Notes under the pieces: generated by a model
Database searches by the model: none
The model's input: the letters and a program-made list of their open reading frames with translations, nothing else
Told to the model about the DNA's origin: nothing
In this document: positions 58,071 through 64,000 of the stretch, in pieces
Numbering within the stretch: position 1 is the first letter of the stretch
Layout of the letters: each line of letters begins with the position of its first letter
Source of the DNA: Korobacter sp963758505
GTDB lineage: Bacteria > Acidobacteriota > Terriglobia > Terriglobales > Acidobacteriaceae
NCBI GenBank assembly: GCA_963758505.1
Contig: CAVWVJ010000001.1
Location: 992,001 to 1,056,000 of the forward strand
DNA length: 64,000 nt
Direction: 5' to 3'
Program-made: the position numbers and the translations under genes

Positions 58071-59417
58071 ATGAAGCCGCAACTTGGTAGCTTGGCCACG
58101 GAATTAAAGCGCAAGTTCGAGACGCGCGAAGCTCGCATCGGTATCGTCGGCATGGGCTACGTGGGATTGCCCCTTGCCCTGCTGTTCAGTGAAGAAAAGT
58201 TTCGCGTCACGGGTTTCGATATCGACGAGAAGAAAGTGGACGCCCTGAACTCGGGCGGTTCCTACATCGTGCGTATCCCGGGGACCGAGATCCAGGGCGC
58301 GCAGAAGCACGGCTTCTCGGCCACCTCGCAGTACAAATCGGTTCACGACATGGACGCGGTGATTATCTGCGTCCCGACCCCGCTCAACGAATTTCATGAG
58401 CCCGACCTCAGCTACATCACGCAGACGGTGGAAGCGATCGCGCCGCACCTGCGCGAAGGGCAGATCATTATCCTGGAGAGCACGACCTATCCCGGGACCA
58501 CGGAAGAGGTGGTCATTCCTCTTCTCGAAAAGGGCAACCCGCGCGGGCTGAAGGTGGCGCGCGGCGAAGAGAAGGGTGACTTCTTCGTCGCCTTCTCGCC
58601 GGAACGCGAAGATCCAGGCAACGATACGGTCGCCCGCCGCGACATTCCGAAGGTGGTTGGCGGCGTAGGACCGCTCGCCTCCGAAGTCGCAGCGTCAGTG
58701 TACGGAACGATTTTTAATCGCACGGTTCCGGTTTCTTCTCCCGCAGCGGCGGAGATGACCAAGCTGCTGGAAAACATTTACCGTTGCGTGAACATTGCGC
58801 TGGTCAACGAACTGAAGCAACTCTGCCACCGCATGGACATAGACATCTTCGAAGTCATCGATGCGGCCAAGACCAAGCCGTTCGGTTTCCAGGCGTTTTA
58901 TCCGGGTCCGGGGCTGGGCGGCCACTGCATTCCGATCGATCCTTTTTATCTTTCGTGGAAAGCGAAGCAGTTTGACTTCCGCACGAAGTTCATCGAGCTG
59001 GCCGGCGAAGTCAACATCGCGATGCCCTATTACGTGATCGAGAAGACGGTGGAAGCGCTGAACGGGCACAAGAAGTCGATGAACGGATCGAAGATCCTGG
59101 TGCTCGGCCTGGCGTACAAGAAGGATATCGACGACCTGCGCGAGTCGCCCTCGCTTACGATCATCGAGCTCCTCCGCCATCGGGGCGCCGAGGTTTACTA
59201 CAACGACCCGTTTTTCGCCAGTGTAGGCCGCGGCCGTCATTACGACCTGAACATGAAAAACACGCCGCTGGAAAACCTTGGCCAGTACGATGCCGTGGTA
59301 ATCGTGACGGACCACTCGGACTACGACTACAAGGACATCGTGAAGCAAGCGAAGCTGGTGATCGACACCCGCAACGCGACCAAGGGGATTCGGTCGGACA
59401 AGATCGTGCGCTGCTAA
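58071..59417 (+). CDS. UDP-N-acetylglucosamine 6-dehydrogenase-type nucleotide-sugar dehydrogenase (WbpA-like)
   Basis: 448-residue NAD-dependent enzyme. ARIGIVGMGYVGLPLALLFS binds NAD; VIICVPTPLNEFHEPDLSYI, ILESTTYPGTTEEVVIPLL, ENIYRCVNIALVNELKQLCH and GPGLGGHCIPIDPFYLSWKA (catalytic Cys286) follow; LGLAYKKDIDDLRESPSLTI belongs to the C-terminal UDP-binding domain. The pattern with SPERxDPGN and 'Y-P-G-P-G-L-G-G-H-C' fits WbpA/VipA UDP-GlcNAc(GalNAc) dehydrogenases better than UDP-glucose dehydrogenase. It supplies a uronic acid for surface glycans. A terminator follows its stop. Confidence 0.92.
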   Translation: MKPQLGSLATELKRKFETREARIGIVGMGYVGLPLALLFSEEKFRVTGFDIDEKKVDALNSGGSYIVRIPGTEIQGAQKHGFSATSQYKSVHDMDAVIICVPTPLNEFHEPDLSYITQTVEAIAPHLREGQIIILESTTYPGTTEEVVIPLLEKGNPRGLKVARGEEKGDFFVAFSPEREDPGNDTVARRDIPKVVGGVGPLASEVAASVYGTIFNRTVPVSSPAAAEMTKLLENIYRCVNIALVNELKQLCHRMDIDIFEVIDAAKTKPFGFQAFYPGPGLGGHCIPIDPFYLSWKAKQFDFRTKFIELAGEVNIAMPYYVIEKTVEALNGHKKSMNGSKILVLGLAYKKDIDDLRESPSLTIIELLRHRGAEVYYNDPFFASVGRGRHYDLNMKNTPLENLGQYDAVVIVTDHSDYDYKDIVKQAKLVIDTRNATKGIRSDKIVRC

Positions 59418-59436
59418 GCCGGGCGCGGGATCGGAG

Positions 59437-59462
59437 AGCGGGCCAGGGGCCCGCTTTTTTGT
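59437..59462 (+). terminator. Intrinsic terminator after the nucleotide-sugar dehydrogenase gene
   Basis: Stem AGCGGGCC / GGCCCGCT, three-base loop, then a run of six T (59455-59460). It starts 20 bases after the stop codon. Confidence 0.88.
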
Positions 59463-59503
59463 TTTGGGAGTTTGGCGAAAGGGACTGGTGAACCTGGCGC
59501 AAG

Positions 59504-59559
59504 CAGCAGGTCCCTACGTCGCTGCGCTCCTCTGGATGACAAGAGGGAGGGTGGGTGAC
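59504..59559. repeat. Dispersed intergenic repeat, family 1 copy B
   Basis: Matches 8188-8242: CAGCAGGTCC, CTACGTCGCTGCGCTCC, TCTGGATGACAAGAGGG, then AGGGTGGGTGAC. It lies between the nucleotide-sugar dehydrogenase terminator and the permease-like gene. The shared CGCTGCGC core and the GGATGACAA end connect it to the family 2 copies. Confidence 0.6.
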
Positions 59560-59667
59560 GGAAGCGGAGACGTGGGCTGGACGAGACGTGGGAGGATCAC
59601 GTACATACCATGGCGCACCGGTCGTTTTCGAGGGAGAATAGAGCTACGTGGGGCGAAGCATCCGGCA

Positions 59668-61203
59668 ATGAGTACCCGATCGCTCAAGACGCTTCTCTGG
59701 TGGTCGAACCTTATCGTGCGGCTTTCGAGCTGGCTGGTTCCGCGCCCCAAGCGCGCCGCGTGGCGACAGGAGCGCGAGCGCAAACTGTGGCACTGGTGCC
59801 ATTTCCTGACGGAATCCGGACGCCTCACTGAGCGCACCGAGATGGAGCTGCTCAAGCACTGCTGGGGTCTCTTCGCGGAGGCGTTCTGGCTGCGCTTCAA
59901 TCGGGAAGAAGCCACCCGCCTGGCGCACGAGGTTCCGCGCACTCCCGCCTTCAGCCTCGCCGTCTGCCTGGTGCTGTTGGGGCTCACTCTCTTGGCGCGA
60001 CCATATCGCCTGTTCACCGACCTGTTCCGGTCGGCTCCTTACGCCGATCGCGACCGACTGCTCACGGTTTCGCTCGACGAACGTTTCGCCTGGATGCCGG
60101 CCGAAGAGCTGCGGGACTCGGCGGAATCGGTGAAGGCCACGGGAAGGGAGATCAGCGACTACGCAGCGTATGCCTGGCGTCCCTCGAGCGTGCGCGGGCC
60201 CCTGGGCACGGAGGCGATTCGCAGCGCGCGGGTGACTCCGGGGAGCTTTACCCTGCTGGGCATTCCCCCGGCGCTGGGGCAGACGCTGGATACATCGCGG
60301 TGTGAGCAATGCGCCGTTTTGAGCGATGGGCTCTGGTCGAGCCAGTTCCATCGCGACCCGCGGGTGATCGGAAGAGAGATCGTCCTGAACGGCAGGAGCC
60401 TCACGGTGGCTGGCGTCATGCCACGCAGGTTCATGCTGCCGGATCGCGAGATTGCGGTCTTCACGCGGTTCGTGGGAGAGGGCCGGAGGCTGCCGAGATT
60501 CGAGTGGCCGGGGCTGGTGGTGCATCTTGCGGCTGGGGTGAACGCCTCGACCGCGAAGCGCCGCCTAGCGGTGCTCCTCAATCCCCTGGCGGATGTTCCC
60601 GGGCAGCCGAGGCTGGAGATCCGTTCTCCGCGAGAGCGAGAGCTGCGGTCGATGGCGACCTACCTGAGCATCCTGGCGTTTTCGCTGTTGCTGCTTTTTG
60701 TCTTCCATTGGAGGCGGTGGCGGCTGATGGCGGCGACGCGGCCACAGGCGCGTCCGATGGAATCGCTGCGCTGGTATGGATTCTTTGCCGCCAAGAGCGC
60801 GATCTTGCTCATTGCCGGACTGGCTGCGGCTCTTGCGTTGGTGCAGGGTGTGATCGCGCGAACTTCGTCGGCGACCCTGCATTTGTTTGCGGGCGCGGCG
60901 GCGCTCTGGCTGTTTTTGCTGGTGGCGACGGTGGCGATGCGGTGGTCGATCGACGATCAACTGCGGCGCTGCCGCACCTGCCTTTGCAGCCTCGCCACGG
61001 AAGTCGATCTGGCGCACGGGGCCCGTTCGATCCTGGAGCAAACCGGGGCGGAACTGGTGTGCGACCGCGGCCATGGCGTACTGCATTTGCCGGTGAACGA
61101 AACCGGGTCAGTCGATCAGCAACGTTGGGCTTATCTGGATGATTCCTGGGTCGGGCTGCTGGGAGTTGCGCCGGATCGGGCGCCGCTGCTGCGGCAAGAT
61201 TGA
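59668..61203 (+). CDS. MacB-core protein with C-terminal Cys-rich tail (permease-like, Acidobacterial)
   Basis: 511-residue protein. After a basic N terminus and a helix near 95-115 (FSLAVCLVLLGLTLL) there is a MacB_PCD-like periplasmic domain (about 125-310): LSDGLWSSQFHRDPRVIGRE, IVLNGRSLTVAGVMPRRFML, IRSARVTPGSFTLLGIPPAL. Three further hydrophobic segments lie near 330-440. The C-terminal 90 residues have CRTCLCS and, later, a Cys before RGHGVLHLPVNE, a small putative metal-binding tail. FtsX-type permease helices are not clearly complete. Start ATG 59668 is favoured; the frame runs back to 59464 through the dispersed repeat and gives no family match there. Function unknown. Confidence 0.68.
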   Translation: MSTRSLKTLLWWSNLIVRLSSWLVPRPKRAAWRQERERKLWHWCHFLTESGRLTERTEMELLKHCWGLFAEAFWLRFNREEATRLAHEVPRTPAFSLAVCLVLLGLTLLARPYRLFTDLFRSAPYADRDRLLTVSLDERFAWMPAEELRDSAESVKATGREISDYAAYAWRPSSVRGPLGTEAIRSARVTPGSFTLLGIPPALGQTLDTSRCEQCAVLSDGLWSSQFHRDPRVIGREIVLNGRSLTVAGVMPRRFMLPDREIAVFTRFVGEGRRLPRFEWPGLVVHLAAGVNASTAKRRLAVLLNPLADVPGQPRLEIRSPRERELRSMATYLSILAFSLLLLFVFHWRRWRLMAATRPQARPMESLRWYGFFAAKSAILLIAGLAAALALVQGVIARTSSATLHLFAGAAALWLFLLVATVAMRWSIDDQLRRCRTCLCSLATEVDLAHGARSILEQTGAELVCDRGHGVLHLPVNETGSVDQQRWAYLDDSWVGLLGVAPDRAPLLRQD

Positions 61204-61287
61204 ACGTGGCTCGCGCTTAAAGAGGCAGGTCCGCTGCGAATGCGGATTGGGGATTGCATTCTCCGGGCGCCATGACGTACGTGGGAA

Positions 61288-61315
61288 GGGAACGCTGCGC
61301 GTTCTACGCTCAGTC
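61288..61315. repeat. Dispersed intergenic repeat, family 2 partial copy E
   Basis: GGGAACGCTGCGCGTTCT, ACGCTCAGTCAG: identical to copy D (56821) over the palindrome GAACGCTGCGCGTTCT and the CGCTCAG that follows, then it diverges, losing the GGATGACAA end. Confidence 0.5.
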
Positions 61316-61326
61316 AGAAGGAAAAA

Positions 61327-61350
61327 GGCGGGCCTTGCGGCCCGCTTTTG
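61327..61350. terminator. Bidirectional terminator between convergent genes
   Basis: Stem GCGGGCC / GGCCCGC with loop TTGC. On the plus strand it is followed by TTTTGCTTTT, on the minus strand by CTTTTTC. It separates the permease-like gene (+) from the outer-membrane efflux gene (-). Confidence 0.8.
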
Positions 61351-61370
61351 CTTTTGTGCGCATTTGTTTG

Positions 61371-62942
61371 CTACGTCGTGGGAGCGGTCGGGGTTGAGGG
61401 CGGGGATGCTGGAGGAGTCGATGGAGGTGCGGGGTTGGTTTGAACTGGGCCGGTGGATTCCACCGCCTTTTTCGAGGGCAGCAGAGAGGTGTCCCACCCG
61501 CCGCCCAGGGCCTCGATCAGCTGGACACTGGCGTTCATTTCCTGGAGGCGCAGTTGCACCAGTGACTGCTGGTTGGAGAAGAGCGTGGTCTGCGCGGTAA
61601 TGACGTTCAGATAGGGATCGATGCCAAGCTTGTAGCGATCGATGGCGAGGGCGAGGTCGCGCTGCGCGAAGTTAACGGCGCCGGTCTGCTGCTGGACCTC
61701 TTCGGAGAGGATGCGGAGGGCGGCGAGATTGTCTTCGACCTGCTGGAAGGCAGTGAGCACGGTCTGGCGGTAGTTGGCCACGTTCTGCTCGTACTGTGCC
61801 TGGTATTGAATGACAGTGGCACGTCGCAGACCGCCTTCGAAGATGGTCTCGGCGAGTTGCGGGCCGACGGACCAATAGTGGCTCGGATAGGTGAACCAGT
61901 TCGTGATGGAGGTGTTCTGGAAGCCGTAGGCGCCGCTCAGAGTGAGGTTCGGATAAAAGGCGGCGACGGCAACTCCGATAAGGGCATTAGCCTGCTCCAT
62001 GCTGCGCTCGGCGGCGGCGATATCGGGGCGGCGCTCCAGCAGTTTGGAAGGCACTCCGATGGGTACGGAGGGTGGAACGGCGTTCAAGGGAAGCTGCGGC
62101 AAAGAGAACTGCGCGGCCGGTTTTCCGATGAGCATGGCGATGGCGTGCTCGTACTGGGCGCGAAGGATGCCGACATTGGTGTCCTGGGCTTGCGCGGTGG
62201 CGAGCTGGGTCTGGGCTTGCAGGACAGATTCCTGGGAATCGATGCCGGTTTCGTAGAGAGCTTGGGTGAGGTTCACGGACTCGGCGTAGGCCTTGACGGT
62301 GGCGTCGAGGAGTTGCTTCAGTGCGTCCTGGGAGCGGAGTTGGAAATAATCGACCGCGAGGTCCGCCTGCATGGTGAGTCGGGTGTTCTCGAGGTCGGCG
62401 GCACTGACCTGCGCGGCGGCGGCTTGGGCGCGGACCTGGTTGCGGACCTTGCCCCAGATATCAGGAACCCACGAGGCGTCCGCGGGGAAATTGAAGTCGG
62501 TGCCGGTGCCGCCGGTGACCTTTCCGGAATTGGCTCCGCTGGTATTGATGGAAAGCTGGCGGGTCGCGGTGACGCCGGGGCTCACGCCGACGGTGGGAAA
62601 GTAAGCCGCACGGGCTTCACGGACCAGGGCGCGAGCTCCGAGAAAGGCGGCTTCCGAGGCCTTGATGTTCTGATTCGAGAGGTTGACCTGCTCCTCAAGG
62701 GTGTTGAGCTGCGGGTCATTGAAGATCTCCCACCACTTGCCCTTGAGCATGGCGTCGCTGGGGCTGGCGGGCTGCCAGTTAGGGGCCGGCGCGCCGGGCG
62801 AGGCCGCGGCCTGGGTGGGAGAAGATTCTTTGTAAGCGGGCGGCGCGTCCACGGCGGGCTTGTGATATTTGGGGCCTACGACGCAAGCCGAGAGGCAGAG
62901 GAGCGGAAGGATAGTTGCAAGGTTTCGAAACATTTTATTCAT
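61371..62942 (-). CDS. NodT-family outer-membrane factor lipoprotein of an RND efflux pump
   Basis: 523-residue TolC-like channel. The signal peptide ends in a lipobox, LCLSAC, with Cys20. Two OEP repeats are visible: DPQLNTLEEQVNLSNQNIKA, EAAFLGARALVREARAAYFP, DAYLNVI-type DPYLNVITAQTTLFSNQQSL and ERRPDIAAAERSMEQANALI, with LYETGIDSQESVLQAQTQLA typical of NodT/OprM. Coiled-coil helices of the tunnel fit the Ala/Gln-rich parts. The last 30 residues are rich in Pro, Ser and Thr and form an unusual tail. The ATG at 62942 starts the signal peptide. It follows the RND permease after 119 bases. Confidence 0.9.
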   Translation of the reverse strand: MNKMFRNLATILPLLCLSACVVGPKYHKPAVDAPPAYKESSPTQAAASPGAPAPNWQPASPSDAMLKGKWWEIFNDPQLNTLEEQVNLSNQNIKASEAAFLGARALVREARAAYFPTVGVSPGVTATRQLSINTSGANSGKVTGGTGTDFNFPADASWVPDIWGKVRNQVRAQAAAAQVSAADLENTRLTMQADLAVDYFQLRSQDALKQLLDATVKAYAESVNLTQALYETGIDSQESVLQAQTQLATAQAQDTNVGILRAQYEHAIAMLIGKPAAQFSLPQLPLNAVPPSVPIGVPSKLLERRPDIAAAERSMEQANALIGVAVAAFYPNLTLSGAYGFQNTSITNWFTYPSHYWSVGPQLAETIFEGGLRRATVIQYQAQYEQNVANYRQTVLTAFQQVEDNLAALRILSEEVQQQTGAVNFAQRDLALAIDRYKLGIDPYLNVITAQTTLFSNQQSLVQLRLQEMNASVQLIEALGGGWDTSLLPSKKAVESTGPVQTNPAPPSTPPASPPSTPTAPTT

Positions 62943-62990
62943 GGGCGTGGGTTCGGCGTTGTGAGAAGCGAGAGCGTAGGGGCGATAGAT

Positions 62991-63047
62991 GTCCTTCGAC
63001 TGCGCCGCTGCGCGGCTCCGCTCAGGATGACAACGATCGGGAGGGTG
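62991..63047. repeat. Dispersed intergenic repeat, family 2 copy C
   Basis: GTCCTTCGACTGCG, CCGCTGCGCGG (palindrome with TGC centre), CTCCGCTCAGGATGACAA, then GGGAGGGTGGG. It fills the space between the RND permease stop and the outer-membrane factor gene. The GGGAGGGTGGG tail is also like copy B. Confidence 0.6.
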
Positions 63048-63061
63048 GGAGCGCGCTGTCT

Positions 63062-64000
63062 TCATGATTCACTCTCGCGAGGGACGAGGGATTTGGGATG
63101 CTTGCGGCGTTCCGACCAGAGGCGCAGGCGGTCCATGTAGAGGTAAACCACCGGGGTTGTGTAGAGGGTGAGCATCTGGCTGAAGATAAGGCCGCCGACG
63201 ATGGTGATGCCGAGGGGACGGCGCAATTCGGAGCCGGGGCCGGTGCCGAGGGCGAGAGGCATGGCGCCGAGCAGGGCGGCCATGGTGGTCATGAGAATGG
63301 GGCGGAAGCGGAGGAGACACGCCTGGAAGATGGCGTCCTTGGAGCTCATGCCGCGTTCGCGTTCGGCGGCGAGGGCGAAGTCGATCATCAGGATCGCGTT
63401 TTTCTTCACGATACCGATCAGGAGGATGATTCCGATGATGCCGATGACATCCAGCGAGGCCTTGAAGAGCATGAGCGCCAAAACGGCGCCGACGCCGGCA
63501 GAAGGCAGGGTGGAAAGAATCGTAATGGGGTGGATATAGCTTTCGTAGAGGATGCCGAGCACGATGTAGACGGCCAGGAGCGCGGTGACGATCAGGAAGG
63601 GCTCGGTGGACAGCGAGTCCTGGAATGCCTGCAGGGTTCCGGAGAACAGACCGTGAATGGTGTCGGGCATCCCGAGGCTCTGTTCCAACTGGGTAATGCG
63701 CTGGGTGGCCTGTCCGAGGGCAACACCGTCCGCCAGGTTGAAGGAGATGGTGACGGAGGGGAACTGCCCCTGGTGATTCACCTGGAGCGGCGCCGTATTG
63801 AACTGCAGGGTCGCGATGGCGCTCAGAGGGACCGGTTTGCCGTTGGCGGGATGCACATAGACGTTCTTCAATGCGTCGGGACTTTGCCAGTATTGCGGTG
63901 CGACTTCCATAACCACGTAGTACTGATTGAGAGAGGTGTACATGGTGGAGACGGGCGCCTGTCCGAAGGAGTCGTAGAGGGCGGCGTCGATCATCTGCGG
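63062..64000 (-). CDS. RND efflux transporter permease, C-terminal part (5' end outside window)
   Basis: The frame is open to the right edge of the window. 312 residues are visible, the C-terminal third of an HAE1-type RND pump (AcrB/MdtC-like). Signatures: DAALYDSFGQAPVSTMYTSL and NQYYVVMEVAPQYWQSP of the second porter domain, PITILSTLPSAGVGAVLALM and FKASLDVIGIIGIILLIGIV (helices 9-10), KNAILMIDFALAAERERGMS, RFRPILMTTMAALLGAMPLA and LGITIVGGLIFSQMLTLYTT (helices 11-12). It is the proton-driven pump for the outer-membrane factor encoded next. The adaptor protein gene should lie further right. A family search with the full gene would define the subfamily. Confidence 0.93.
   Translation of the reverse strand, partial: PQMIDAALYDSFGQAPVSTMYTSLNQYYVVMEVAPQYWQSPDALKNVYVHPANGKPVPLSAIATLQFNTAPLQVNHQGQFPSVTISFNLADGVALGQATQRITQLEQSLGMPDTIHGLFSGTLQAFQDSLSTEPFLIVTALLAVYIVLGILYESYIHPITILSTLPSAGVGAVLALMLFKASLDVIGIIGIILLIGIVKKNAILMIDFALAAERERGMSSKDAIFQACLLRFRPILMTTMAALLGAMPLALGTGPGSELRRPLGITIVGGLIFSQMLTLYTTPVVYLYMDRLRLWSERRKHPKSLVPRESES

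Noticed and set aside
1..64000. tRNA, rRNA, CRISPR, transposase or phage genes
   Set aside because: None recognised on reading either strand: no cloverleaf with a consensus T arm, no regularly spaced direct repeats and no DDE or integrase motifs.

Overview
The window is chromosomal DNA with high GC content and dense genes, from a member of the Acidobacteriota (probably a soil Terriglobia or Koribacter-like lineage). The best lineage marker is the secreted protein at 11299-12990, which has the layout of the 'VWFA-related Acidobacterial domain' family. The MacB-like permeases, the permease-like protein with a Cys-rich tail (59668-61203) and the many short dispersed intergenic repeats fit that view. 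I saw no tRNA, rRNA, CRISPR array, transposase or phage gene.

Layout. 1-13.9 kb holds housekeeping and envelope genes: two MacB-type permeases, a TSUP transporter, GmhA with a DUF4254 partner, a Pit phosphate transporter, an OmpA-like lipoprotein, UvrC, the VWFA protein and a frameshifted DUF2306 membrane protein. 13.9-18.5 kb (minus strand) is a sulfur-assimilation operon: sulfite reductase, the siroheme dehydrogenase/ferrochelatase domain, uroporphyrinogen-III methyltransferase, a 41-residue membrane protein too short for ordinary gene calls, and a YeiH-family exporter with one frameshift. 18.6-23.8 kb has an APC permease, an FAD oxidoreductase and an IorAB-type molybdenum hydroxylase. 23.9-30.5 kb has DAHP synthase and, divergently, the ilvD-ilvB-ilvN-ilvC operon. 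30.7-33.5 kb is a small type III polyketide synthase cluster. 33.5-39.6 kb carries a two-component system, an aminotransferase and a BlaI/M56 pair. 39.7-52.5 kb is a surface-polysaccharide locus: a tightly coupled ten-gene minus-strand operon beginning with rfbF-rfbG-rfbH, plus a convergent 688-residue membrane protein. 52.7-55 kb is egtB-egtD (ergothioneine). 55-64 kb holds small membrane proteins, two nucleotide-sugar enzymes (UXS and a WbpA-like dehydrogenase), a permease-like protein and an RND efflux permease with its outer-membrane factor; the RND gene runs off the right edge.

The most interesting finding is a pair of apparent amino-acid-specific transcription attenuators. Upstream of the sulfite reductase operon lies a 32-codon leader ORF in which 13 residues are Cys or Met, including a Cys-Cys-Cys run. 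It is followed by a 16-bp hairpin and T-tract ending just before the reductase start codon, and the leader carries a segment complementary to the hairpin's 5' arm. Upstream of DAHP synthase lies a 31-codon leader ORF with eight aromatic residues (three Trp, three Phe, two Tyr), again followed by a terminator-like hairpin before the start codon. Both leaders have a promoter-like sequence ending only a few bases from their ATG, and neither has a clear Shine-Dalgarno. A terminator-like hairpin also precedes ilvD, but I found no branched-chain-rich leader there.

Three conserved genes (DUF2306, YeiH, rfbF) each carry a single-base frameshift with intact homologous sequence on both sides. This points to assembly error or very recent inactivation. 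Family assignments come from reading motifs by eye; no database search was run.
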